The notes under the pieces are model-generated. The model worked only from the letters and a program-made list of their open reading frames with translations. It made no database searches and was not told the DNA's origin. 64,000 bases of DNA, taken from contig NC_014364.1 in NCBI RefSeq assembly GCF_000143985.1, forward strand, positions 2,542,001-2,606,000, in the 5' to 3' direction. Both the position numbers and the translations under genes were made by a program. Shown in pieces: positions 49,632 to 58,890 of the stretch. Source of the stretch: Sediminispirochaeta smaragdinae DSM 11293 (GTDB lineage: Bacteria > Spirochaetota > Spirochaetia > DSM-16054 > Sediminispirochaetaceae). Within the stretch, counting starts at the first letter, position 1. Each line of letters starts with the position of its first letter.

Positions 49632-51179
49632 CTACTCCCACTCAATGGTAGCGGGGGGTTTACTCGATACATCGTAGACAACCCGGCCGATTTCCGATAC
49701 GGAGTTTGTGATAAGCGAAGAAATTTCAAGCAGGTCCTTTGTATCAAAGGGATATACGTCGGCGGTCATTCCGTCATGGCTGACAATCGCCCGAAGGGCA
49801 AGAACATAGCCGTAACGCCTTGCATCCCCTGTTACCCCTACCGACTTGATCGGAAGAAGAACGGCAAAGGCCTGCCATATCTCGTCGTAGAGCTTCCGGC
49901 GATGGAGTTCCTCGATGAATATGGCATCCGCCTCCCGCAGGATCCTGCACTTTTCCCGGTCAACCGCCCCGAGGATTCTCACTGCAAGGCCTGGCCCGGG
50001 AAAGGGGTGGCGTCCCACCACACTCTCGGATAGGCCGATAAGCCGCCCAAGTCGTCTGACCTCGTCCTTGTAGAGTCGGTCCAGGGGTTCGATGATCATA
50101 CCGGCGTTTCGCTTTGCCTCGATGAGGGGGCTGCGCACATTGTGATGGCTTTTGATTACCTTGGCGTTCTTGCCGACCCCCTTACCCGACTCTATCAGGT
50201 CGGTATATAGGGTGCCCTGGGCAAGGAAATAATCCCCGTCGATCTTCCCGACGATGTCACTCTTCTGCACCTCGACAAAGAGGTCTCCAATGATCCGCCG
50301 TTTCTCTTCGGGATCATCGACCCCTTCCAAAGCATGTAAAAATCGGTCACCCGCATCGATGATCGAAAGATGGGTAGCACCAAGGGCCTCAAGGCTTTTA
50401 CGCACCGCTTCGGTCTCACCTTTGCGCATGAGCCCCGTATCGATATACATCAGGTGCACCTTTTCCGGATCAAGCGCCGAAAGCAGGACACCGGCAACCA
50501 CCGAAGAGTCGACCCCTCCCGAGATAAGAAGAAGAACAGGATGGTCGCCAACCCGTTTTTTGATGGAGGCAGAAACCTCCTCGAGGTAGCCCTCCATACT
50601 CCAGCCCTTATCGGCACCACAAATACCAAAGACAAAATTCTCAAGGATCTTAATCCCATACTCACAATGGGTCACTTCGGGATGGAACTGAAGGCCGTAA
50701 CGCCTCTTTTCGGGATCTTCTGCCGCAGCTGGATGGTCTGCACTTCGTGCGGTAATCTGAAAACCCTCTGCAACTTCGGCGATGCTGTCTCCATGGCTCA
50801 TCCAGCTAATAAAGCCCTCGGGAACCCCATCGAAGAGTTTAGAGGGCTTGGGAAAGCGCAAGGCGGCTCTACCATACTCTTTCTTTGCCAGTCCAAGGAC
50901 CGATCCCCCGAAATCGGTGGTCATCCGATGAAAACCGTAACAGATACCGAGAATAGGCAAACCGCTTTCATAGGCACTGGGATGGACAACAGGAGCACCC
51001 TCTTCATAGACCGACCAGGGAGAGCCTGAAAAAATCAGGCCCTTCACATCGGAGAGGATGTTCGGCGAAAGATTGGTCTCGGGAGCGACAATATCACTGT
51101 ATACACCAAAATCCCTGATCCGCCGTGCAATAAGCTGGGCCGTTTGCCCGCCGAAATCTACAATCAGGATCTTGTCCAC
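49632..51179 (-). CDS. guaA: GMP synthase (glutamine-hydrolysing)
   Basis: GuaA aminates XMP to GMP. The 515-residue protein has the class I glutaminase triad (nucleophile in GICYGFHRM, then HPEVTHCEYG), the ATP pyrophosphatase loop LLISGGVDSSVVAGVL and the C-terminal dimer domain ending KPPATIEWE. The start is GTG at 51179 with AGGAAGGA a few bases upstream, inside the purA end. It forms a purA-guaA operon that controls the IMP branch point. Confidence 0.96.
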   Translation of the reverse strand: MDKILIVDFGGQTAQLIARRIRDFGVYSDIVAPETNLSPNILSDVKGLIFSGSPWSVYEEGAPVVHPSAYESGLPILGICYGFHRMTTDFGGSVLGLAKKEYGRAALRFPKPSKLFDGVPEGFISWMSHGDSIAEVAEGFQITARSADHPAAAEDPEKRRYGLQFHPEVTHCEYGIKILENFVFGICGADKGWSMEGYLEEVSASIKKRVGDHPVLLLISGGVDSSVVAGVLLSALDPEKVHLMYIDTGLMRKGETEAVRKSLEALGATHLSIIDAGDRFLHALEGVDDPEEKRRIIGDLFVEVQKSDIVGKIDGDYFLAQGTLYTDLIESGKGVGKNAKVIKSHHNVRSPLIEAKRNAGMIIEPLDRLYKDEVRRLGRLIGLSESVVGRHPFPGPGLAVRILGAVDREKCRILREADAIFIEELHRRKLYDEIWQAFAVLLPIKSVGVTGDARRYGYVLALRAIVSHDGMTADVYPFDTKDLLEISSLITNSVSEIGRVVYDVSSKPPATIEWE

Positions 51180-52393
51180 ATGTCCTTCCTGATCATGGTC
51201 TCGTCTCTGTTGTAACCGACCGAGACGATATCGACATTCGTTTTTGTGAACTCTTCGATAAAGGCAATATATGTTTTCGCCTTCTCCGGAAGATCCTCAT
51301 ACTTCGCCACCTTCGTAAGAGTTTTCTTCCAACCGGGGAAACTTTTTACCACCGGCTTGATTCGATCAAGAGCGGAAGCGGTGGAAGGAAAATCGGTGAT
51401 GGTCTTTCCGTCAAGCTCATAGCCCACACAGACACCGATCTCATCCAGGGTATCGTACACATCCAGATGGGTAAGGACCAGCGAATCGATGGAATTGGTC
51501 CGACATGCATAGCGTAGAGCTACCAAATCAAGATAACCGCAGCGCCGAGGCCGTCCCGTGGTTACCCCATACTCCCTGCCGATCTCACGTACCATATTCT
51601 CAAGAGCACCCTCGGTTTTCGGATCGAATTCGCTGGGGAAGGGGCCGTTTCCAACCCTGGTTGTGTAGGCCTTGAAGACACCCATCACCCTGTCGATTTT
51701 CCGAGGCCCGACTCCGCCTCCCATGCTCGCCCCGGCGGCGGCACTATATCCCGAACTGACAAAGGGATAAGTCCCTATATCAAGATCGAGAAGCGCCCCC
51801 TGAGCCCCCTCGAAAAGCACCCGCTTCTCATCGTATTTCACCATGTAGGCTGCAAGATTGATACTCATCGAATTGAGCTTCTCAATATAGGGTGCGAGAA
51901 ATTCCCGCTCATTGTCCCGAAGGCTTTTGAGAAAATTCGCCTCTGTGAGGTCACCGACCCGGATACCGTCTCTGTTCGCCTTCTGAGCATAGGCAATACC
52001 GATACCGCGCCCTGTCGTTCCTATGGGATTTCTCCGTTTTGCATCGGTGGTCTTATCGATTTCTTTATAATCGGGCAAAACGAGGTGTGCTCTGTCACTG
52101 ATATGCACACGTCCTTCCCAATCGACCCCCTGCTCTTTGATGGTAGCGAGCTCGGAAAAGAGGGCCTCAGGATCGATCACCATACCCGAACCGAGTACGA
52201 CGTGCTTTTCCGGATAGACAATTCCGGAGGGAACAAGATGCAATTTATAGGTAATATCATTTGTTACAATAGTATGTCCGGCATTAGCACCACCGGAAAA
52301 ACGAACGACAAGGTCCGCCTCCGAGGCAAGATAGTCAACAATTTTTCCTTTTCCTTCGTCACCCCATTGGGCACCGATAACAACAAGATGCAT
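51164..52393 (-). CDS. purA: adenylosuccinate synthetase
   Basis: PurA joins IMP and aspartate using GTP on the way to AMP. The 409-residue protein starts with GAQWGDEGKGKIVDYLA (GTP loop), then GGANAGHTIV, the IMP site GTTGRGIGIAY and VTTGRPRRCGYLDLVALRYA. A GGGGGA site precedes the ATG. Upstream TATATT may be its -10 box. It overlaps guaA by 16 bp. Confidence 0.96.
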   Translation of the reverse strand: MHLVVIGAQWGDEGKGKIVDYLASEADLVVRFSGGANAGHTIVTNDITYKLHLVPSGIVYPEKHVVLGSGMVIDPEALFSELATIKEQGVDWEGRVHISDRAHLVLPDYKEIDKTTDAKRRNPIGTTGRGIGIAYAQKANRDGIRVGDLTEANFLKSLRDNEREFLAPYIEKLNSMSINLAAYMVKYDEKRVLFEGAQGALLDLDIGTYPFVSSGYSAAAGASMGGGVGPRKIDRVMGVFKAYTTRVGNGPFPSEFDPKTEGALENMVREIGREYGVTTGRPRRCGYLDLVALRYACRTNSIDSLVLTHLDVYDTLDEIGVCVGYELDGKTITDFPSTASALDRIKPVVKSFPGWKKTLTKVAKYEDLPEKAKTYIAFIEEFTKTNVDIVSVGYNRDETMIRKDMWTRS

Positions 52394-52509
52394 AGCGTCC
52401 CCCGACTCAAAAATATACGATAATGATGCCAGAAGGGGCCGTTTTTGTCAAAACCACAGATGCTCTTTCGGTAGCGAAAGATGAGGAAAACGTGTATTCT
52501 CATTATATC

Positions 52510-54429
52510 ATGGATGATCGTGAGGCAAAAACACGCTTGCACCAAGCCATTGAGGCAGGCAAAAAACGGGACTATCGGGGCTGCATCTCGCTGCTTCTCC
52601 CCGTCGTTGCAACGCGAAATGATGTTGCAGACGCCGCCCTTTATCTCGGAAGGGCATGGCATGCCCTTGGGGAATATACACCGGCAATCGCATATTTGCG
52701 TGATTTTCACCGGGCGAAACCGGAATCGGTGGCCGGCATGTTTTTTCTTGGAAGGGCCTACTATTGTGGAGGCTTCCCTAAAGAGGCCCTCTTCCAGCTC
52801 AAGCGGGCCTGGAAGGCTGCCCCACAGTCCGCCCAGATAGGAACCTACCTGGCCTTTGCCTATCTGAAGGCGGGGCGACACGACATTGCCCTCCCTCTCT
52901 TATCGAATCTGGTGGAGCAGCGGCCGGAAAATACGAAGATATACCAAGCCTATCTGAACACCCTCTATGTGCAGGCCATCCGCCTTTTTCATCGGGGAGA
53001 TGTCAAACAATCCATGGAGATGTTCTCCTTCCTCCAGGAACGCGGGGTCGAAAGCGTTCTCCTCTACCTCTATCTCGGTATGGGGGCCAGGGAAGAGGGC
53101 CGTCTTCATGATGCGCTGTGGGCCTATGAGAAGGCCCTTGAGCTTTCTCCCGATGACGAGATGATTCGCTATCGACGTGCCGTGCTGCTTTTCCAGACAG
53201 GCAGAAAAAGCGAAGCACTGAAGGAACTCTCCCAATTGAAGCATTTCGGCGACGACAAGGGGGAACTTGATCCCCTGCAGGCCGATTACAGGACCGCCGT
53301 CCGCTACTATGAAACTGGAAATTTTCGCAAGGCATCCTACCATGCCCTCCGCCTCCTAAAGGCCGGTAGCGACGACATAGAGATTAGGCTGCTTATTGGA
53401 GAATCACTCCGTCACCTCGGTGACTTTCAGCGGGCGGAAAATCACTTTCGCCGGGCGCTTGATCTCGATCGTACCCGCATAGAAGCACGATATGGAATCG
53501 CCATGGTGCTGTGGCAGCAACAGCGTTTCGAGGAAATGCTTCATGTGCTGCGCCAGATAGATCGCAGCGATCCCGATAACGAGATCGCACGCTACTACAC
53601 TCCTCTTGTCTTCTGGAAGCTGGAACGAGACCCCTCTCGTGGCATTACCCTTGCCCTCAAGGCGTTGGAAGATAATAAAGAGGATCCCTTCCTTATGACG
53701 GCTCTTGGCGACTTCCATCTGAGAAGCGGAAACAGCAAAGATGCCGAAACGTGGTATATGAAGGCCCTGGGGATCAACCCGGAAATGAAAGAGGCACTTC
53801 TCGGGGTGATTCCTCTCCACGAACAACAGGAGGAAGATGTGAAGATCGCCCAGAAGCTTACGGGCGAATATCGTTCTCTGATAAAGCTGCTGGGTAACGA
53901 CAGAATCTATATGCGAAAATTGATGTTGCTGCTCTATCGGCTTTCCGATTTTTCCGCTTGTGCCGAACAGGCAAAGGCATTGCTTGCCCTTATACCTGAG
54001 GATCTTCAGGCACTGCGTGTACTTGGCATTTCGCTACGTAAACAGGAACGCTATCTCGAAGCGGCCCTTGTCTATCGGAGGCTCCTCAGGAAAGCGCCAT
54101 TTCATGAACGCTTTCTTACTTCTCATGTATGGTGTCTCGAAAAGGCGAACCAGGGAAATCAAGCAGCCGATTTTCTCGAGAACGCCCTTTCTGCAATGCC
54201 TGATCCCCCCTATTCTCTGCTGCTGATTCTCGGTAAGATTTATTACCATCTTGATAACTATGATGAGGCTGCAAACACCTTCAGGAAGGCCATGCAGCTT
54301 TCACCGGAATCCTGGCAAGCTTATCAGAATCTCGCCAGTACACTCAGAAAGCTGGGACAAGAGGAGCTTGCGACACGATATTTTTCAAAGGCAGATGAAA
54401 AACGAAAGAAAAGTACTTCCCATTTTTAG
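52510..54429 (+). CDS. TPR-repeat protein
   Basis: This ~639-residue protein consists almost entirely of tetratricopeptide repeats, beginning near residue 20 and ending with LLILGKIYYHLDNYDEAANTFRKAM...SPESWQAYQNLASTLRKLG. There is no signal peptide or membrane segment, so it is a cytoplasmic scaffold. Partner unknown. The ATG at 52510 fits the first repeat; an earlier ATG at 52423 adds 29 residues of non-repeat sequence. Neither has a good ribosome site. It diverges from purA. Confidence 0.8.
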   Translation: MDDREAKTRLHQAIEAGKKRDYRGCISLLLPVVATRNDVADAALYLGRAWHALGEYTPAIAYLRDFHRAKPESVAGMFFLGRAYYCGGFPKEALFQLKRAWKAAPQSAQIGTYLAFAYLKAGRHDIALPLLSNLVEQRPENTKIYQAYLNTLYVQAIRLFHRGDVKQSMEMFSFLQERGVESVLLYLYLGMGAREEGRLHDALWAYEKALELSPDDEMIRYRRAVLLFQTGRKSEALKELSQLKHFGDDKGELDPLQADYRTAVRYYETGNFRKASYHALRLLKAGSDDIEIRLLIGESLRHLGDFQRAENHFRRALDLDRTRIEARYGIAMVLWQQQRFEEMLHVLRQIDRSDPDNEIARYYTPLVFWKLERDPSRGITLALKALEDNKEDPFLMTALGDFHLRSGNSKDAETWYMKALGINPEMKEALLGVIPLHEQQEEDVKIAQKLTGEYRSLIKLLGNDRIYMRKLMLLLYRLSDFSACAEQAKALLALIPEDLQALRVLGISLRKQERYLEAALVYRRLLRKAPFHERFLTSHVWCLEKANQGNQAADFLENALSAMPDPPYSLLLILGKIYYHLDNYDEAANTFRKAMQLSPESWQAYQNLASTLRKLGQEELATRYFSKADEKRKKSTSHF

Positions 54430-54488
54430 TGCTTGCAGCCATAAAGAGGTGATGTTTATAATGAAGATAAAAGAAGGAGTATGAATCT

Positions 54489-55034
54489 ATGGCACCGAAA
54501 GCGTTGGACCTTTTCCAGGCATATTCTCAGGATAAGCTTCCGCGAGAAGGCGGATACATTGTTTCATCATTCTTTGAGGGTAGGACTGCCTACTCTATTT
54601 ACGAGGTTGTCGCCTACAGTGGTGTAAAAAGTATCTATCTAACCGAAGAAGGACTCACCTTTCAGACCGATGGAAACAAGTTGTTCGTGCTGGTTGAACC
54701 GGCAACCTATCCGCAGAAATTTGTAGAACCCTTCAGGCGGGATACCAAGCATCAGATTCCTCAGCGGTTTAACGAGCTTGAGATCTATACCGCAAAAAAC
54801 CAGACCAAGGTTATGGTAAGCAAGGAACCTATCATCAGCTATGGTTCTTTTACCATCATGAAGCCCTCGGGAATCAACTTTTCACTTCTTTTTTACGCCA
54901 ATGATGAGGTAATGGACACCCTTGGTTACTTCTTTACCGAAACCCTCAACAGGGAAGCGGGGATTCCAAAGTCGGACGCAAGACAGGCACACAAATCGAT
55001 TCTCGAAGGGATCAAGAAGTTCGGCATCTGGTAA
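54489..55034 (+). CDS. conserved hypothetical protein
   Basis: I do not recognise this 181-residue soluble protein. It alternates short β-strands (GGYIVSSFFEGRTAYSIYEV, GVKSIYLTEEGLTFQ, NELEIYTAKNQTKVMV) and ends in a helical segment with basic residues (ARQAHKSILEGIKKFGIW). No signal peptide or metal motif is visible. AAGGAG lies 9 nt before the ATG. It is followed by a terminator shared with the converging PpdK gene. Confidence 0.6.
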   Translation: MAPKALDLFQAYSQDKLPREGGYIVSSFFEGRTAYSIYEVVAYSGVKSIYLTEEGLTFQTDGNKLFVLVEPATYPQKFVEPFRRDTKHQIPQRFNELEIYTAKNQTKVMVSKEPIISYGSFTIMKPSGINFSLLFYANDEVMDTLGYFFTETLNREAGIPKSDARQAHKSILEGIKKFGIW

Positions 55035-55063
55035 ACCAGGTATCGCAACAGGTGAGAGTGCCT

Positions 55064-55104
55064 AAAAAAAAGCTGCCGGAACCCATGGTTTCGGCAGCTT
55101 TTTG
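55064..55104. terminator. bidirectional intrinsic terminator
   Basis: AAGCTGCCGGAACC-CAT-GGTTTCGGCAGCTT forms a ~14-bp stem with an A-run on the left and a T-run on the right, serving both converging transcripts. Confidence 0.85.
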
Positions 55105-55135
55105 CTTGTATGGTAACAAGAGCTCTACTGCTCTA

Positions 55136-57778
55136 CTATGCCCTTCTTCGCTCAATATTCTGCTGAGCAACGGCAAGCAGTGCAATGGGCACCGAATAGA
55201 CCGAACAGGAAACATAATCAAGACCGGCATCCATACAGAAAGCAATATTGGAAGGCACAGCACCATGTTCACCACAAAGGCCCTTGGTAAGCCCCGGTCT
55301 GGTGAGGGTGCCCCGCCGTACGGCAATCGAAATAAGCTCCTTTACATGTTCGTCGAGAATCTGGAAGGGATTTCCCGATAGGATATCGAAAAGTGTATAA
55401 TCAGGCATAAAGGAGGTATAGTCGTCCCGGGAAAGGCCGATGGTGGTCTGGGTAAGGTCGTTCGTACCGAAGCTGAAGAACTGGGCATAACGTGCGATCT
55501 CACCGGCTCCCAAGGCCGCGACGGGAAGCTCAATCATGGTGCCGAACTTGTAATCGACCGGTTTGGCACCCAGCCGCTCTCTGACCTGTTCTTCAACCTG
55601 GGCAAGGCCGCGATAGGTGTTACCCTCGATCTTTTTTCCGTAGATAATGAGCTTCAGCTCATTATGATTCATGATGAGGGGAATCATAATCTCAGGCGCC
55701 ACCTTCTTCCCCTCGGAAATAAGCTTGTAGGCAGCCTCGAAAATGGCCTCCATCTGCATCTCATAGATCTCCGGATAACTCACGGCAATACGGCAGCCTC
55801 GATGACCGAGCATCGGGTTGAACTCGGCAAGGGCGTCACAGCGCTCGCGAACCTCCCGCTGGCTCATGCTCTTGCCTCCGCTTGTCTTCAAATAATCAAG
55901 GAAGGCTTTCATCTGCTCATCGTTATGGGGCAGGAATTCATGTAAGGGGGCATCAAGCAAGCGAATTGTCACCTCTTTTCCTTCCATAGCCTTGAAAATC
56001 TGATAGAAATCGCTCTGCTGCATCTTCTTTAGCTTTTTCAGGACCTTCAGTCGCTCTTCACGATTGTCGGACATAATCATCTCACGAAAAACGTTGATAC
56101 GCTCTTCCTGAAAAAACATGTGTTCGGTCCGGCAGAGCCCGATTCCCTCGGCTCCGAAGGTACGTGCAAGTTCGGCATCCCGCGGTTTATCCGCATTGAC
56201 CCGCACATGGAAGGCCGCCACATCCTTCTTGACAACGTCTATGAAATCGAGCAGCCCCGACTGTTTCGGGTCCGGTTCGATCAGCTGAGCCTCGCCGAGG
56301 AAAATAGTGGGTTCACCATAGTGGGGGACGTTCAAAGTTACGAGATCCCCTTCATTCAAGTCAACCTTGCCGATTTGGGCCTTTTTCTTGCCACGGAATT
56401 TCAGATCGAAATTGACAAGAGAAACCTTACCATACTGTCGCGCCACAACCGAAGCGTGAGCGGAGTAGCCCCCTTCGGCGGAAAGAACACCGGTAGAGAC
56501 CTCAATGGCCTTTACATCTTCGGCAAAGGTCGCAGGCATGCAAAGAATCAGGCGGGTATCTTCTCCCTTTTGCTGGGCACTTTTGTAGGCATCAAGCAGG
56601 GTCTCGGTGGAAAAATAGATTCTCCCGATTGCCGCTCCGGGGGCACCGGCAATACCTCCGTCGATTCGCTCCATGCTTTTGGTCGACTTGACATCGATAA
56701 CAGGATGGAGAATCTCGTTGAGCTGATCAGGTTTAAAGGCGGTGATAAGTTCTTCTCGGCTGATAATCTTCCTGGCATAGAGATCAAGCAGAGTTTTGAC
56801 ATCTGCCTGAACCGATTTACTCATTAAGGGCCGCTGATCAATCAGCCACACCTTACCGTTTTCCACCGTAAAGCGGATGGACCGAATCTCTTTGAAATGG
56901 TCCTCCACTATACCAGCGACCTTTTCCAACTCTGCAAAAATCGGCTTTTCGATCTTTGCAATCTCTTTTCCTTCAGATTCGATACTATTGAATCGGTTCT
57001 GCTCAAACCATCCTTCGAGCTTTTTATCTCCCGTTACGATATTACGGGTAAAAAACTCACCGCTGGCACTATTCTTTCCGTAGTTTCCATAGACCATCGG
57101 CTGAACAATAAGAGCGGCATCTTCATCGTCAAGTTCATCGATGGCCAGCATCTTACTGATCGACTTAAGGACAATTTCCAGCTGGGTATAGGCATCACTG
57201 AAAAAATCTTCAGGAAGATACCTTCGGTACTCCTCCATCAAGGACTTGAATTTTTCAGCTTTGTCATTTTTTTCCATCCCCTTTTGAAGATTTTCAATTA
57301 AGGAGGTAATCTTTTCCGCATCCTTTTGACGCTCTTCAAGCTGAGCAATCTTCTCTTCTACCTGCAGATAGCCTTTGATGAGAAAAAGAACCTCGTGGTA
57401 ACCGAAATCTTCACCCACGAATTGGTTGAATCCGGGGATGGTATCGTCCGTCAACCCAAAGTTGTGTAAGGTTGGGTAGGAGACGATCGCAAGGTTCGGA
57501 CTGATAACGACCTTCACCAGCAGTGGATTCTCTTTATCTCCGAACCGTTTTCCGGTATCACTCTCGCACTTTCCGATATAGTTCTTAAGGTACCGCTTCA
57601 TATCATCCTGATGATCCAGGTGAGCGGTCACGGAAGCATCGATAATAAAACCGGGCAAGATGGGAAGATCGAGGGCGGCAAACTCCATTGCCTGCTTTCC
57701 CCGAAGTCCGAAGGTTTCCCACGTTTCCCGATTTTTTACATATTTGTTTCTGCTAAAAAAATGCATATTCTTTGTCAT
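55136..57778 (-). CDS. pyruvate phosphate dikinase-like protein with degenerate ATP-binding domain
   Basis: The C-terminal parts are canonical: swivel-domain phosphohistidine in GGYSAHASVVAR, PEP/pyruvate site GIGLCRTEHMFF, FGTNDLTQTTIGLSRDD and the catalytic Cys in LDYVSCSVYSVP. The N-terminal ATP-grasp half is altered. The usual LLVSVRSGA segment reads LLVKVVISP (loses the Arg, V91), and the usual QDIEFTIE...LQTR reads RSIRFTVE...IDQR (loses an Asp and a Glu metal/ATP ligand and the Gln). The enzyme may therefore not use ATP normally, but may transfer phosphate between PEP and a partner (inference). A GAGGG site precedes the ATG at 57778. It follows the 57795-58832 gene. Confidence 0.85.
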   Translation of the reverse strand: MTKNMHFFSRNKYVKNRETWETFGLRGKQAMEFAALDLPILPGFIIDASVTAHLDHQDDMKRYLKNYIGKCESDTGKRFGDKENPLLVKVVISPNLAIVSYPTLHNFGLTDDTIPGFNQFVGEDFGYHEVLFLIKGYLQVEEKIAQLEERQKDAEKITSLIENLQKGMEKNDKAEKFKSLMEEYRRYLPEDFFSDAYTQLEIVLKSISKMLAIDELDDEDAALIVQPMVYGNYGKNSASGEFFTRNIVTGDKKLEGWFEQNRFNSIESEGKEIAKIEKPIFAELEKVAGIVEDHFKEIRSIRFTVENGKVWLIDQRPLMSKSVQADVKTLLDLYARKIISREELITAFKPDQLNEILHPVIDVKSTKSMERIDGGIAGAPGAAIGRIYFSTETLLDAYKSAQQKGEDTRLILCMPATFAEDVKAIEVSTGVLSAEGGYSAHASVVARQYGKVSLVNFDLKFRGKKKAQIGKVDLNEGDLVTLNVPHYGEPTIFLGEAQLIEPDPKQSGLLDFIDVVKKDVAAFHVRVNADKPRDAELARTFGAEGIGLCRTEHMFFQEERINVFREMIMSDNREERLKVLKKLKKMQQSDFYQIFKAMEGKEVTIRLLDAPLHEFLPHNDEQMKAFLDYLKTSGGKSMSQREVRERCDALAEFNPMLGHRGCRIAVSYPEIYEMQMEAIFEAAYKLISEGKKVAPEIMIPLIMNHNELKLIIYGKKIEGNTYRGLAQVEEQVRERLGAKPVDYKFGTMIELPVAALGAGEIARYAQFFSFGTNDLTQTTIGLSRDDYTSFMPDYTLFDILSGNPFQILDEHVKELISIAVRRGTLTRPGLTKGLCGEHGAVPSNIAFCMDAGLDYVSCSVYSVPIALLAVAQQNIERRRA

Positions 57779-57794
57779 ACTTGCCCTCGCTTTT

Positions 57795-58832
57795 TCAAAA
57801 CAGGTTGAGAATCTGGCTTATGGGATATTTGAGAAACTCCTCAAATTTAGGACTCGCTCCCTGTTTGAGATAGCGCTGCAATTTCGCTACATCCTTGATA
57901 TCCTCCCCGGCAACGGCAAAAAGGATTGCACTGCCGTGCTTAACCTTGCCCCACTTAAAGAGACTGTGGATATCATGGATTCGCTCTCCCTCATAATAGA
58001 TGTAAACCTCCAGTGAGGGATGCTTATGGTTATAACTTTGGATGATCCGTTTCCAGGCCTCCACGTTCCCGTTATGAAACAGTTCATTGGTAACGGGAAC
58101 AGAGTAAAAAGGAGTCATTCTCCGCTTCCCCGAGCCAGCAGCAGGCGCAGCAGCCGCTGCGTCCTTTTCCTTTGCGCCTGCAGGACTTGCTGTCGCAACC
58201 GAAGCCTTTGCCTGCTTTGTTTCCGATGTCGCAGACGTCGACCGCTTTTGGGACCTTTTGGGTGCCGCCGTTTTTGCAGGGGTCCTCGGCTTTGCGGCAA
58301 AGCTTCCCTTGGTCAATGAGTCGGGAGTCTTCGCCTTTTTACCGGAAAAAAGCTTTACAATCGTATCAAGAGCCTTGGACTCAAGCTTTTCATCCCCTTT
58401 CTTTTCAAAGCTTCCGACATATATGGTCAGAAGCTCACTCCTCGCCATATTGTTCAAACTATCGAAATGCTCCGAGTTCTTTGGATTCAGCACCATGGGA
58501 CCAAGATCGGGATGAAAGTAGACCAGGACAATGTCCACCGCCTTCCAGCGCTTTATCTCATCGACAAAACGAGCGAACTCGGTAATGGACTGCGGTAGAG
58601 TCAGGCTTTTATAACGATAAGCATACTTATCCACTAAAAGAGCCCTTACAATCGGCATAATCTGCCTATGATCAATGTCTTTTTCGTTCAAGGCTTCGTT
58701 TAGAAGATCCGCGAGATTGATATGGGATTCGAAATTATCTATTAAGGAAGAGACCGTCCGGAAATGACCCAAAGACCGGTTAAAACCATCCTTGGTGGAA
58801 AGGGTCTCGAATTCGTACATGTTCATATTCAT
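57795..58832 (-). CDS. spirochaetal conserved protein with a Lys/Ala-rich linker
   Basis: I do not recognise the function. The ~345-residue protein has an N-terminal helical domain (about 1-150), a low-complexity basic linker rich in Lys, Ala, Ser and Thr (about 160-225) and a C-terminal α/β domain (PFYSVPVTNELFHNGNVEAW). The linker resembles histone H1-like tails and may bind DNA or filaments. It lies between cfpA and ppdK, as the corresponding T. pallidum gene does (from memory). The ATG at 58832 follows a GGGAAG-like site. Confidence 0.6.
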   Translation of the reverse strand: MNMNMYEFETLSTKDGFNRSLGHFRTVSSLIDNFESHINLADLLNEALNEKDIDHRQIMPIVRALLVDKYAYRYKSLTLPQSITEFARFVDEIKRWKAVDIVLVYFHPDLGPMVLNPKNSEHFDSLNNMARSELLTIYVGSFEKKGDEKLESKALDTIVKLFSGKKAKTPDSLTKGSFAAKPRTPAKTAAPKRSQKRSTSATSETKQAKASVATASPAGAKEKDAAAAAPAAGSGKRRMTPFYSVPVTNELFHNGNVEAWKRIIQSYNHKHPSLEVYIYYEGERIHDIHSLFKWGKVKHGSAILFAVAGEDIKDVAKLQRYLKQGASPKFEEFLKYPISQILNLF

Positions 58833-58854
58833 TCTTCCCGTCTCCATAAAAACA

Positions 58855-58878
58855 ACGCCCCCGCTGTCGGGGGCGTTT
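58855..58878 (-). terminator. intrinsic terminator or attenuator behind cfpA
   Basis: On the minus strand AACGCCCCCG-ACAG-CGGGGGCGTT is followed by a T-run that reaches the start of the next gene. The stem is a perfect 10 bp. It may limit read-through into the gene at 58832. Confidence 0.8.
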
Positions 58879-58890
58879 AGCGTGCATCGA

